A stretch of 64,000 bases of DNA from positions 29,137 to 93,136 of the forward strand of contig JADFSP010000008.1 in NCBI GenBank assembly GCA_022560695.1. Direction: 5' to 3'. The notes below the pieces were generated by a model. The model was not told where the DNA came from. It made no database searches and was given only the letters and a program-made list of their open reading frames with translations. Position 1 is the stretch's first letter. Each line of letters opens with the position of its first letter. Positions 47,901 to 56,363 of this stretch are shown here, piece after piece. Origin of the DNA: Pseudomonadota bacterium (GTDB lineage: Bacteria > Pseudomonadota > Gammaproteobacteria > Steroidobacterales > Woeseiaceae). A program made the position numbers and the translations under genes.

Positions 47901-48479
47901 AAAAAAGTCGATTCGTATCGGTTCGTCTGAACCCATCGGGTAAACATCGATCAATGAGCCGCGCACGGAAAATTCGCCGTGCTCGGAAACCTGTGGCACC
48001 CGCAGGTAACCGGACGCCGTCAATGACTCGACAAATTCGTTACGAGGCAGCGTTTGGCCCGTACGCAGCGTCAGCGATCTCGCCGCGACGTAATCGAGGG
48101 GCGGCAGCCGTTGCAGCAAGACAGGCGCAGATGCGATGATGACGCCGCCATGCAGAGCTGGCAGCTTCGACAACACCGTGAGGCGTTCCGAGATGATGTC
48201 CTGGTGCGGCGAGAAACTGTCCCACGGCAATGTTTCCCATTCGACGAAATGCAGAACCGGGACCGCGCCACCTGCAAAGAAGCGCACCTCCGCTTCGAGC
48301 TGGTCAGCATGCTGCGGGTCGTTGGCAAGAACGAGCACCGGAAAATCAACATGGCGCGACAGCTCGGCTGCAGCAAGCGCAGTACTCGCACCGATCAAGC
48401 GACCCCAACCGCGAGTTCCGCCGGGTGGCGGCAGATCCGGCGTTGGGGAAATCAGCAAGGTGTCGTCAGGCACGGGCAA
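44994..48479 (-). CDS. mfd: Transcription-repair coupling factor
   Basis: DNA translocase that removes RNA polymerase stalled at lesions and recruits UvrA. The 1161-residue protein has the UvrB-like N-terminal module, an RNA-polymerase interaction domain (HAEYGVGRYLGLTTL), the helicase Walker A GDVGFGKTEVAMRA (~635-648), DEEH at ~736, further helicase motifs TATPIPRTMNMA, QLHQLRGRVGRS and a C-terminal TRCF domain. TTG 48479 gives full length and has no clear Shine-Dalgarno. csiV is its downstream partner. Confidence 0.97.
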   Translation of the reverse strand: MPVPDDTLLISPTPDLPPPGGTRGWGRLIGASTALAAAELSRHVDFPVLVLANDPQHADQLEAEVRFFAGGAVPVLHFVEWETLPWDSFSPHQDIISERLTVLSKLPALHGGVIIASAPVLLQRLPPLDYVAARSLTLRTGQTLPRNEFVESLTASGYLRVPQVSEHGEFSVRGSLIDVYPMGSDEPIRIDFFDDDIEALRFFSPETQLSGGGADSIEVLPAREIPLDDASVRDFRERYRERFEGQPGRSRVYREISDGIAHGGIEYYLPLFFETTASLIDYLPHDCIVLAPDALDSILKQAWTEIEERYEICRIDPERPILRPEETFADVARVKSQLEKCRRIVYSSQSLPEIPGNCNLRTRLPPALKIETRYEDAARGLMQFLQSFDGRVLFTSDSPGRREQLFELLAGRGLDLARIDDWAAFGAAKQRIGIAVAPLENGVLMPDANVAIISEQQLFGDRVRNRSRRRQIERDPETIIRQLNDLIQGSPVVHAEYGVGRYLGLTTLTAGGVDGEFLQLEYADGDKLYVPVHALELISRFTGAAPEHAPLHRLGSNQWAKARQRAIHKIRDVAAELLDVYARRAARPGHRFRWPEADYRAFESGFPFEPTEDQARTIDEVLADLASDQPMDRVVCGDVGFGKTEVAMRASFAVVYGGKQVAILVPTTLLAQQHGQTFRDRFADWPVRVEVLSRFQTTKQVRDVVAGMRSGSVDVVIGTHRLLQHTKEFKDIGLVIVDEEHRFGVRHKEAIRTLRSQIDVLTLTATPIPRTMNMALGGIRDMSLIATPPAGRLAVKTFVSEWNDVVIREACLREIKRGGQVFFIHNRVADIGRVEQQLAKLVPEANLRVAHGQMPERALEQVMLDFYHRRFNVLLCTTIVESGIDVATANTIIINRADRFGLAQLHQLRGRVGRSHHRAYAYLFVPPRAAMTADAIKRLEAIDSLEDLGSGFTLATHDLEIRGAGELLGDEQSGQIQEIGFSLYTELLGRAVESLRAGLEPDLNAPLNAGIDINLHVTALLPEDYVPDVHLRLILYKRVSAASTTTDLRELQVELIDRFGLLPDPARNLLRIAAIKRQATALGLEKIDVADHGGFIVFGEESHIDPVVLVQLVQNDGQGYRLQGSHRLVFRAELGGLEQRFKMIENLLEQLAVRDNAAHAG

Positions 48480-48540
48480 GGTCAGTGGAGAAACGGGACG
48501 CGATTATACACAGACGCCGTCCGCGCCCGGTCGTGCATTG

Positions 48541-48570
48541 AAAACGCCCGGGCTCTGGCGTGCCCGGGCG
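48541..48570 (-). terminator. Rho-independent terminator for the small exported-protein gene
   Basis: A perfect nine-base-pair stem CGCCCGGGC (48545-48553) and GCCCGGGCG (48562-48570) with an eight-base loop is followed, on the minus strand, by TTTT. It lies 25 bases after the end of the reverse-strand gene 48596-48871 and would stop its transcription before mfd. Confidence 0.75.
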
Positions 48571-48595
48571 TGGGTGTCATTGGGTCAGCTGACTG

Positions 48596-48871
48596 TTATC
48601 GTTTTACGACGGCGTGGATGACCCGGTCATATTCGAAAAAGACGACGAAGCCCTGGTATTCCCAGCTCGAGATCGGCGGATCCCCGACGGCTGCCTTCTT
48701 GGAGACGGGACTGCCGAAGCTCGATTCTACGTTGCTCTGCGTCATGCCACGAGTCGGGCGCGGTGACTCCGCATCGGTGACGATGCCATCCATTTGCAAG
48801 GTGTCTGCATGGGCGCCTGCCATCATGCCGAACACCAGTGCGATGAGAGTGATTGTTCGCAGCTTTGCCAT
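48596..48871 (-). CDS. Hypothetical small exported protein
   Basis: A 91-residue protein with a signal peptide (MAKLRTITLIALVFGMMAGAHA) and a C-terminal domain: TRGMTQSNVESSFGSPVSKK, ISSWEYQGFVVFFEYDRVIHAVV. The pattern RGMTQ..V...G.P followed by a Trp-Tyr and a Val/Phe strand is similar to small BamE/SmpA-like domains, which start with G-M-t-x-x-x-V...lG.P; this is recognition by eye. ATG 48871 has GGAGA nine bases upstream. A good terminator follows. Function unknown. Confidence 0.65.
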   Translation of the reverse strand: MAKLRTITLIALVFGMMAGAHADTLQMDGIVTDAESPRPTRGMTQSNVESSFGSPVSKKAAVGDPPISSWEYQGFVVFFEYDRVIHAVVKR

Positions 48872-49141
48872 CGGGGCTGTCTCCGTGTGTCTACCGGCGA
48901 ATATAGCACTGCTCGTCGGTGCAAAAAACACTTGATTTGCAAGGTTTTACATCGTTATGGGAGCACGCTCGCGGACTTGGGTCTCAGTATCGCGAACCTG
49001 CGACGATACAGCCGTATCGACCTGTTTGTCGTATTCCGCCACGATCAAAACCGCGGCCGCTGTAACGTGAACTGCGTCACACTTTCGGGGCTGTCATGCC
49101 CCAACTACTGCGTGGCTTCGATTGTGGTCTAATGCGTGGCA

Positions 49142-50383
49142 ATGTTTAGCCCGGTCGAACTATTTGTCGGATTTCGTTATTTGCGGGCGAAGCGACGCAC
49201 CCGATTTGTTTCGTTTATCACACTGATATCGTTGCTCGGTATCGCGGTCGGTGTGGCTGCGCTGATCGTAATCCTGTCGGTCATGAACGGTTTCGAGAGC
49301 GAACTGCGCAATCGACTGCTTAGCATGTCGGCGCACGGCTATGTCACAGGTGTGGACGGAGTCACGAATAACTGGCGTCAGCTGGTTGACGAAGTGTCCG
49401 CAGAACCGGGCATTGCGGCCGCCGCGCCGCTGGTGCAAATGGAAGGCATGATTCGGTCAGGCCGCAAGCTGCGGGCCGTCCTCGTCAATGGGATCGATCC
49501 TGCGTATGAGAAGCGCCTCTCGGGGCCATGGATCAATATGCTCGAGGGAGACCTCGACGCGCTGCAGCCGGACAGCCGCGCCATCATTCTCGGCCGATTG
49601 CTTGCGATGGATCTTGGCGTGCGTCTCGGCGATGGTGTTGTGCTGCTGATTCCACGTCCTGTCGGTGACGGCACGATGCAGCCGGTACTCGAGAGGTTCG
49701 TGATCCGCGGCGTTTTTGAGATTGGAATTCAGGAGCACGACGGCCGGCTTGCACTCGTCAATGCCAGGGATGCCGCCGGCATACTGTCGCTCGGTGATGA
49801 GGTCAGCGCGGTGCGCTTTCGCGCCGAAGATGTCATGGCAGCCCCGGCGTTGGCACGGGCGCTCGAAAACCGTCTTGGCAACGTTAAGAGCAGTGACTGG
49901 AGCATCGAAAATGCAAGTTATTTTCGTGCTATTCGGCTCGAGAAAATGATCATGTCCCTGATTCTGTCACTGATTATCGGCGTTGCTGCATTCAATATCG
50001 TTGCAAGTCTGGTCATGGTCGTCACCGACAAGACGAATGACATTGCGATTCTGCGAACGCTGGGCATGGGCACCAGTGGCGTCGTGCGTGTGTTCTTCGT
50101 TCAGGGTGCCGTGATTGGTTGGGCCGGTGTCATCCTTGGCGTCGCGCTTGGCGTTGTTATAGCAATCAACGTACCGGTCATTGCGCCCGCAATTGAGCGC
50201 TTGCTGGGTTTCCAGATCATGCCCGGTGACGTGTACTACGTAACGCGAATTCCGTCGGAGCTTGATTGGGCGCACGTTGCCACGATCGGAATTGGCGCAT
50301 TCATTTTAACGTCGCTTGCGACCTTGTATCCGGCGCGGCGGGCGGCACGTATCAATCCCGCCGTTGCATTGCGCTATGAATAG
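49142..50383 (+). CDS. lolC: Lipoprotein-releasing ABC transporter permease (LolC/E family), first copy
   Basis: Inner-membrane permease of LolCDE, which extracts outer-membrane lipoproteins for transfer to LolA. The 413-residue protein has the FtsX-type layout: membrane helix ~24-47, periplasmic MacB_PCD domain (~50-250), then three membrane helices (~275-300, 315-345, 378-400). Typical motifs are YLRAKRRTRFVSFITLISLLGIAVGVAALIVILSVMNGFE and DIAILRTLGM. ATG 49142 or GTG 49136 may start it. It ends in ALRYE, and its last codons overlap the ATG of the next permease by eight bases. Confidence 0.93.
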   Translation: MFSPVELFVGFRYLRAKRRTRFVSFITLISLLGIAVGVAALIVILSVMNGFESELRNRLLSMSAHGYVTGVDGVTNNWRQLVDEVSAEPGIAAAAPLVQMEGMIRSGRKLRAVLVNGIDPAYEKRLSGPWINMLEGDLDALQPDSRAIILGRLLAMDLGVRLGDGVVLLIPRPVGDGTMQPVLERFVIRGVFEIGIQEHDGRLALVNARDAAGILSLGDEVSAVRFRAEDVMAAPALARALENRLGNVKSSDWSIENASYFRAIRLEKMIMSLILSLIIGVAAFNIVASLVMVVTDKTNDIAILRTLGMGTSGVVRVFFVQGAVIGWAGVILGVALGVVIAINVPVIAPAIERLLGFQIMPGDVYYVTRIPSELDWAHVATIGIGAFILTSLATLYPARRAARINPAVALRYE

Positions 50384-51635
50384 TTGGTTGCGCAGCCGTT
50401 TCGAGTTCTGGATTGGAATTCGCTACGTTCGGTCACGCAACAGCAATAATTTTGTGTCACTGATTTCCATGATTTCGATCCTCGGCATCGCGATCGCGGT
50501 GACTGTGCTGATCGTGGTGCTGTCTGTCGTCAATGGCTTCGAGCGCGAACTCAAGGAAAGACTGCTCGCGATGACATCGCATGCGAGCATTGAGGGCATT
50601 GAGGGCGAGTTGGTTGATTGGCAATCGCTGGGCGAAACGGCGATGAGTAACCCGCGTGTCAGCGGCGTTGCCCCGTATGTCAGCGGTCAGGCGCTCATGA
50701 TCTTTGGCGAGAAGCTGAGCGGTGCCGAGTTGCGCGGCATTGATCCGGACCGGGAGATCGCGGTCTCGGGGGTTGAGGACGTCATGACGCAGGGTGAGCT
50801 GGCAAGCCTGTCACCAGGGAGTTTCAATGCCATACTGGGTATTGAGCTGGCCGCTGAACTCGACGTCGGCGTCGGCGACAAGGTGACGGTGACATTGGCG
50901 GAGGGCATTGTGACGCCGCTGGGTTTGATGCCGCGCACGAAGCGATTTACGGTTAGCGGCATTTACCGTGTTGGGATGTATGAATTCGATCGACGCCTCG
51001 CATTCGTCAATCTTGAAGATGCGCAAAGGCTGTACCGTCGAAAAGGCACGGTCACAGGCGTGCGGCTTGCAGTTACAGACATTTTTGAGGCGCCCGCCAT
51101 TGTCCGTGAGGTCGCGCTCGAGCATGGCACGCTTGTTCTTGTCACGGACTGGACGCGGCAGCATGTCAATTTTTTTCGTTCAATTCAAATCACGAAATCA
51201 ATCCTGTTCGTGATTCTGCTGCTGGTCATCGCCGTCGCGGCATTCAATATTGTCTCGACGCTGGTCATGGTCGTGAAAGACAAACAGGCAGACATCGCGA
51301 TCTTGCGCACGATTGGTGCACGGCCGTCGAGTATTCTCAGGATATTCATCACCCAGGGCAGCATCATTGGCGTCGCCGGCACCGCCGCGGGCGTGTTGTT
51401 GGGCACATTGATGGCCCTCAATCTGGAGAATATCGTGATTTTTTTCGAAGCGACACTGGGCATCAAGTTTCTCGCCGCCGATGTGTATTTCATCAGCGAT
51501 TTGCCGGCCGACCTGCGGCTCAGTGATGTGCTTGGAATTGCCGCAATTGCGTTGACGCTTGCGCTGGGATCGACGTTGTATCCGGCGTGGGTAGCCGCCA
51601 GGACGGCGCCCGCGGAGGCGCTGCGCTATGAGTGA
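50376..51635 (+). CDS. Lipoprotein-releasing ABC transporter permease (LolC/E family), second copy
   Basis: A 419-residue paralogue of the upstream permease with the same four-helix FtsX topology and motifs [46 protein letters not shown] and [12 protein letters not shown] functional Lol complex needs two different permeases (LolC and LolE) and the two genes here could be that pair; which is which is not decided by eye. It too ends ALRYE and overlaps the lolD start by eight bases through the same CGCTATGA sequence. The order permease-permease-lolD differs from the E. coli lolC-lolD-lolE order. Confidence 0.9.
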   Translation: MNSWLRSRFEFWIGIRYVRSRNSNNFVSLISMISILGIAIAVTVLIVVLSVVNGFERELKERLLAMTSHASIEGIEGELVDWQSLGETAMSNPRVSGVAPYVSGQALMIFGEKLSGAELRGIDPDREIAVSGVEDVMTQGELASLSPGSFNAILGIELAAELDVGVGDKVTVTLAEGIVTPLGLMPRTKRFTVSGIYRVGMYEFDRRLAFVNLEDAQRLYRRKGTVTGVRLAVTDIFEAPAIVREVALEHGTLVLVTDWTRQHVNFFRSIQITKSILFVILLLVIAVAAFNIVSTLVMVVKDKQADIAILRTIGARPSSILRIFITQGSIIGVAGTAAGVLLGTLMALNLENIVIFFEATLGIKFLAADVYFISDLPADLRLSDVLGIAAIALTLALGSTLYPAWVAARTAPAEALRYE

Positions 51636-52314
51636 AAATGCGGTACTGGAGTGCCGCGGTGTTGTGCGCCGCTTCGCCGAAGGCAGCTCCGTACTCGAGG
51701 TCCTGCGCGGCATCGATTTGACGATCCATACCGCCGAGCGGGTGGCGATCATCGGTACGTCCGGTTCCGGCAAGACGACACTGTTACAGATCCTGGGCGG
51801 GCTGGATGACCCGGATGACGGAGCGGTATTCGTTGACGGACAGCCGATGCATGGCGGTAGCGAGACCGCGAAGGGGGATCTGCGCAACCGTTACATCGGC
51901 TTCGTCTACCAGTTCCACCACTTGTTGCCCGAGTTTACGGCAGAAGAAAACGTTGCGATGCCGCTGTTGATCCGACGCGAAGCCAAATCGGCGGCCTTCG
52001 ATCAGGCGCGCGCGCTTCTGGGGCGAGTTGGCCTCGGCGATCGTTTGACGCATAAACCAGGCGAGCTATCCGGCGGCGAACGCCAGCGCGCCGCCGTCGC
52101 GAGGGCGCTGATTACACGGCCGCAACTCGTACTTGCCGATGAGCCAACGGGAAATCTCGATGCCGGCAACGGCGAACATGTCTTGCAACTCATGCTCGAG
52201 CTGAATCAGGAGTTGCGTACGAGTCTCGTCATCGTGACGCACGACCAGTCGATCGCCGAACGCATGGACCGAGTGCTGGTTCTCGAAGACGGGCGGCTGC
52301 ACTCGCAGGGCTAA
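51628..52314 (+). CDS. lolD: Lipoprotein-releasing ABC transporter ATP-binding protein
   Basis: ATPase subunit of LolCDE. The 228-residue protein has Walker [13 protein letters not shown] (~residues 46-56), signature [15 protein letters not shown], Walker [13 protein letters not shown] and switch VTHD. The LolD-type [27 protein letters not shown] sequence separates it from MacB and FtsE. It overlaps the second permease by eight bases. Confidence 0.96.
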   Translation: MSENAVLECRGVVRRFAEGSSVLEVLRGIDLTIHTAERVAIIGTSGSGKTTLLQILGGLDDPDDGAVFVDGQPMHGGSETAKGDLRNRYIGFVYQFHHLLPEFTAEENVAMPLLIRREAKSAAFDQARALLGRVGLGDRLTHKPGELSGGERQRAAVARALITRPQLVLADEPTGNLDAGNGEHVLQLMLELNQELRTSLVIVTHDQSIAERMDRVLVLEDGRLHSQG

Positions 52315-52341
52315 TCCCGTTCTTGCGTACGAGCGGCAGAA

Positions 52342-52866
52342 TTAAAGCAGCGCATCGCGGCGATTGCGCTTGCGAGTCTTGTACTTTCCCACTGACACCC
52401 GCCAGAAAATATCCAGCACGATGTAGCCAACCAGCGACGCGCCAGCACCCAGCAACAGGCTGCCCAGCATCATCGGTTGCCATATCGTGATCAGCGTGTG
52501 AGTGACCCAGTCGATCGACATCTCGATGCGAAACGGGCCTGGCTCGATACGTAGCAAATACGCGCCGATACGGTAAGCGAGGAAATACATCGGGCCCATC
52601 GTCAGCGGGTTGCTCACGAGCGTCGTCACGGCGGCGATCGGAATATTCACTCGCAATGCGAGTGCCGCAAGCGCCGCGACGACGGGGTGCCCCGGGACCG
52701 GAATGAAAGCAACAAACAGGCCGAGGGAGAATGCCGGCACTGCGGTTTTGCGGCGAACGCTCCACAGTCGGTTGTCATGCAACAAGTGACGAAACGGCGT
52801 CATGAACCATTGCCGGGTGACGACGTGGCGTTTGAAGGCAAATTTCCGAAAAAAGCGTCTTGGCAT
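52342..52866 (-). CDS. DUF2062 domain-containing membrane protein
   Basis: A 174-residue protein of the DUF2062 family, found next to comEC/lol genes in many gammaproteobacteria. Features: FSLGLFVAFIPVPGHPVVAALAALALRVNIPIAAVTTLVSNPLTMGPMYFLAYRIG, with three or four hydrophobic helices and basic ends. Function unknown. It is on the minus strand between lolD and comEC, 27 bases after the former and about 55 before the latter. Confidence 0.85.
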   Translation of the reverse strand: MPRRFFRKFAFKRHVVTRQWFMTPFRHLLHDNRLWSVRRKTAVPAFSLGLFVAFIPVPGHPVVAALAALALRVNIPIAAVTTLVSNPLTMGPMYFLAYRIGAYLLRIEPGPFRIEMSIDWVTHTLITIWQPMMLGSLLLGAGASLVGYIVLDIFWRVSVGKYKTRKRNRRDALL

Positions 52867-52920
52867 GCGTCGACAAATCCGTTTCGATGACAGCTGCCGA
52901 CGCCTGCGCCTGCGCTGCTG

Positions 52921-55236
52921 ATGATCAGGGCCTGCCTTTGCCTGCTGGCGGGCACTTACGCGCTGCAGCTTAGCAGTTTTACGATACCGTCAGCCGTGAT
53001 GTCCGTAGCGGCGTTCGCGTGCGTCGTGATGCTGCCGTTTCGGCGCTTGCGCAGTCTGGCTCTGATCGCGGCTGGCCTGGCACTGTTTCATTTCCACGCC
53101 TTGCAGGTTGTGGATGCTCGAATCGAGCCGCGGTTCGCAGGCGACAGCCTGTTGACCACGATCAGTGTCATCGATTTTCCGCGTGCGACAAGCCGCTCCG
53201 TGAGTTTCCTGGGAGAGCCTGTTGACGATTCACGCGTTCCGGCCCGCGTCCGTGTCAGCTGGTACAACCCGCCCGTGGCGCCGCGCCTGGGCGATGTCTG
53301 GCAGCTCGAGCTGCGCCTGAAGTCCCCGCGGGGAAACAGTAATCCCGGCGTATTCGACTACGAGTCCTGGTTATTTCGCGAGCGCATCGGGGCTGTCGGT
53401 TACGTCGTCAATGGCAAACGGAACAGGTTACTGCAAACCCGGACGAGCGGTGCGGTCGACCGATACCGGCAGGCATTTGTCGATCGATTGCAGCAGGTTT
53501 TGCCGGACGGTCGTGCCGCATCCGTGATCGCAGCCATTTCGGTTGGCGCGCGACACCTTGTTACGCCGGAGCAGTGGGCAAGGTATGCCAAGAGCGGTAC
53601 CAGTCACCTTATGGCGATTTCCGGGCTGCATGTGGGTCTGGCGGCTGCTGTCACCTATGTCTGCACGCTGTTTTCTCTGGGTCTTTTTCGCTACGGCGGC
53701 AACAATCGGGACGTCGCAGTCTGCGCGGCATTGTTGACCGCGGCAGGCTACGCGCTCATTTCGGGTCTTGCGGTGCCGGCATTGCGCGCAACACTGATGC
53801 TCGCAATGATTGCCGCGGTATTGCTGCGGCGGCGGTATCCCCGGCCTCTGCTAATACTGTGTGCAGCGTGCCTGGTCATCGTCATACTCGATCCGCTGGC
53901 CACGATGGCGCCCGGGTTCAAGCTGTCATTTGCCGCTGTCATGTTGCTGCTGTGGCTGGCAAACAGGCTCACGCCCCTTGCAGCTGTTCCGGGCTTGCGG
54001 CGGCCGGCCAGCGCGTTGCGCAGCTTATGGACGATGCAGCTGATCCTGCTGCTTGGCCTGTTGCCGCTGACCGTGCTGATGTTTCATCGTATTGCTGTCG
54101 TGGCGCCACTCATGAATTTGCTCGCCGTGCCATTGTTCAGCTTCCTGACAGTGCCGCTCGTCTTGATCGGCGTTGTTTTGGTCGGTCCGCTGCAGCCGCT
54201 TGGTGACGGTGCGCTGCACGCGGCGGCGGCGAGTATCGAATTGCTCGAATGGTTGGTCGGCAAATCGCTGCTGCTGCCGTATGCGGACATGACGACAGCG
54301 ACGATAGAGCAGGGCGCCTGGTTGTATTTGCTCTTGCCGCTGATGTGGGTTGTGGCGCCGCCCGGCTGGCCCGGACGTTACGTCGCATGGTTGGCGGCAT
54401 TGGCGCTGACTCTGTATCGACCCGGCGGGCCCGGGGAGGGCTGTGCCGATGTCGCGGTGCTGGATGTCGGGCAGGGACTGGCCGTTGTCGTGCAGACACA
54501 CGAACATGTTGTCGTGTTCGACACCGGCCCGTCGTTTTTCAGCGGCAGCAACATGGGCGACCGCGTCGTGTTGCCTTATCTGGCCGGCCGCGGCATCAGG
54601 CGCATCGACAAGCTCATCGTCTCGCATGCGGATATCGACCACGCGGGCGGCGCCCCGGCGCTGCTCGCGGCGCTTGCTGTCGATGAAGTATTGGCGGGCG
54701 AACCCGTTGCGAGTATCGGTGTTGAGACGCAAGCCTGTGTAAGCGGCATGCGTTGGCGGTGGGATGGCGTTCTCTTCCGGTTTCTGCACCCGGACGTCGA
54801 TGCTCCGGGAGAAGGCAACGACGCGTCTTGCGTTTTGCTGATCGAAACAGGAACTCACCGGCTGCTCGTGACCGGCGACATTGAGGCGTCTGCGGAGCGG
54901 CGGCTGCTCAGCGGGCACAGGCTGCCGTCGGTCGACGTCGTGACGGTGCCACACCATGGCAGCCGCACATCGTCATCGGACTCATTTGTTACGGCTCTGA
55001 GCCCGTCCGTAGCGATCGTATCGGCGGGCTACAACAATCGCTGGGGTTTCCCCAAGGATGATGTCGTCGCGCGGTGGCGTCATGCGGGTGCAGACGTTTT
55101 GCAAACAGCCGTCTCGGGTGCGATCGTCATTCGCGTCTGCAAACATGCCGGAATCGTGTCAATCACGCAGAATCGGGAGCAGCGCCGACGGATCTGGCAC
55201 GCCGTTGCCACCGATGACGGGAAAAAGGCCGATTGA
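52921..55236 (+). CDS. comEC: DNA internalization protein ComEC/Rec2
   Basis: Inner-membrane channel that imports single-stranded DNA during natural transformation. The 771-residue protein has an N-terminal DUF4131 part with two or three hydrophobic segments, the competence domain (SVGARHLVTPEQWARYAKSGTSHLMAISGLHVGLAAAVTY, then about eight helices), and a C-terminal metallo-beta-lactamase-like domain with VLDVGQGLAVVV, SHADIDHAGG (~residues 567-576) and VPHHGSRTSSS. All parts are present. No other competence genes are in the window, so natural transformation is only possible, not shown. Confidence 0.95.
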   Translation: MIRACLCLLAGTYALQLSSFTIPSAVMSVAAFACVVMLPFRRLRSLALIAAGLALFHFHALQVVDARIEPRFAGDSLLTTISVIDFPRATSRSVSFLGEPVDDSRVPARVRVSWYNPPVAPRLGDVWQLELRLKSPRGNSNPGVFDYESWLFRERIGAVGYVVNGKRNRLLQTRTSGAVDRYRQAFVDRLQQVLPDGRAASVIAAISVGARHLVTPEQWARYAKSGTSHLMAISGLHVGLAAAVTYVCTLFSLGLFRYGGNNRDVAVCAALLTAAGYALISGLAVPALRATLMLAMIAAVLLRRRYPRPLLILCAACLVIVILDPLATMAPGFKLSFAAVMLLLWLANRLTPLAAVPGLRRPASALRSLWTMQLILLLGLLPLTVLMFHRIAVVAPLMNLLAVPLFSFLTVPLVLIGVVLVGPLQPLGDGALHAAAASIELLEWLVGKSLLLPYADMTTATIEQGAWLYLLLPLMWVVAPPGWPGRYVAWLAALALTLYRPGGPGEGCADVAVLDVGQGLAVVVQTHEHVVVFDTGPSFFSGSNMGDRVVLPYLAGRGIRRIDKLIVSHADIDHAGGAPALLAALAVDEVLAGEPVASIGVETQACVSGMRWRWDGVLFRFLHPDVDAPGEGNDASCVLLIETGTHRLLVTGDIEASAERRLLSGHRLPSVDVVTVPHHGSRTSSSDSFVTALSPSVAIVSAGYNNRWGFPKDDVVARWRHAGADVLQTAVSGAIVIRVCKHAGIVSITQNREQRRRIWHAVATDDGKKAD

Positions 55237-55294
55237 CCGGGAGAATTTTGCTCTCCGGCACTGTATATTTCATTTTTCCTCTGAGTCGGGCTGT

Positions 55295-55915
55295 ATGGTT
55301 GAGATAGTCAAATCCGGTGGTTGGTTGATGGTGCCAATCATTATTTGCGCGATCACCGCGATGGGAATCATGCTCGAACGCTTTTGGACCCTGCAGCAAA
55401 AGCGGGTCATTCCGGAGGATCTGACCAGCAAGGTCTGGGGCTGGGTCAAGAAAGAGCAGCTCGATCAAAAACAGATTCAGAGTCTGCATCAGGGCTCGCC
55501 GCTCGGGCAGATTCTCGCTGCCGGACTGATCAATCGCGATCGCGAGCGCGCCATTATGAAGGACAGCATCGAGGATACGGGGCGCCACGTTGTGCACGAA
55601 CTCGAGACCTACCTCGAAACGCTGGGGACGGTCGCGGCGGTGTCGCCACTGCTCGGATTGCTGGGCACTGTCATCGGCATGGTAAAAGTATTCGCTGCGA
55701 TCACGACACACGGTGTCGGCGACCCCACAGTTCTGGCCGGTGGCATCGCCGAGGCGCTGATTACGACGGCAGCAGGCCTGTCAGTGGCCATCCCGGCGCT
55801 CATCGGCTATCGCTACTACCGCAACCGCGTCGACACACTGGTCGTCGACATGGAGAAAGAGGCAATCAAGCTCGTCGAGGCGCTGCATCGGCGGCAACTG
55901 AAGGAAAAGGGATGA
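55295..55915 (+). CDS. exbB: ExbB/TolQ family proton channel protein
   Basis: MotA/TolQ/ExbB-type inner-membrane protein that with an ExbD partner uses the proton gradient to energise outer-membrane processes. The 206-residue protein has three membrane helices (~8-28, 108-133, 150-175) and the family motif LETLGTVAAVSPLLGLLGTVIGMVKVF and AEALITTAAGLSVAIPAL. ATG 55295 is chosen; the longer frame overlaps comEC. It overlaps exbD by four bases. No TonB is nearby; the pair precedes msbA-lpxK-kdsB, as in other gammaproteobacteria. Confidence 0.93.
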   Translation: MVEIVKSGGWLMVPIIICAITAMGIMLERFWTLQQKRVIPEDLTSKVWGWVKKEQLDQKQIQSLHQGSPLGQILAAGLINRDRERAIMKDSIEDTGRHVVHELETYLETLGTVAAVSPLLGLLGTVIGMVKVFAAITTHGVGDPTVLAGGIAEALITTAAGLSVAIPALIGYRYYRNRVDTLVVDMEKEAIKLVEALHRRQLKEKG

Positions 55916-56337
55916 GGCTCAGTTTGCGGGCGCGATCGGAACCGGAGGTCAATCTGACGTCATTGATCGACGTCGTGCTGTTGCTGTTGATTTTCTTCAT
56001 GGTGTCGACCAGCTTCGTCAAGAAATCGCGAATAGCGATCAGACTGCCGGCAGTGGACAGCGCCGCGATCGTCGAAGACACACGGCTGCAAATCGATATC
56101 ATGATTACCGAGACAGGAACCTATCTCGTCAACGGCCGCGAACTCATCAACAATCGGCCCGAAACCATTCGCAATGCGCTGCAAAGAGTGTCGGGCGGCG
56201 ACAATTCGCTCCCGCTGACGATCAGTGCGGATGCAAACGCGAAGCACCAGCACGTTGTAACGGCAATGGACGTCGCCGGCCGGCTCGGGTTCGTGCAGAT
56301 CAATATTGCGACGATCAATGATTCAGGATCCAGGTAG
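55912..56337 (+). CDS. exbD: ExbD/TolR family biopolymer transport protein
   Basis: Partner of ExbB. The 141-residue protein has a short cytoplasmic head, one membrane helix (residues ~17-34) with the essential Asp20 (TSLIDVVLLLLIFFMVSTSF), and a periplasmic domain. It starts with ATG 55912 overlapping the exbB stop. The energised outer-membrane process cannot be told from the sequence. Confidence 0.94.
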   Translation: MRLSLRARSEPEVNLTSLIDVVLLLLIFFMVSTSFVKKSRIAIRLPAVDSAAIVEDTRLQIDIMITETGTYLVNGRELINNRPETIRNALQRVSGGDNSLPLTISADANAKHQHVVTAMDVAGRLGFVQINIATINDSGSR

Positions 56338-56363
56338 CTGCGCTCGGGAGCCAGGCGGTCACT

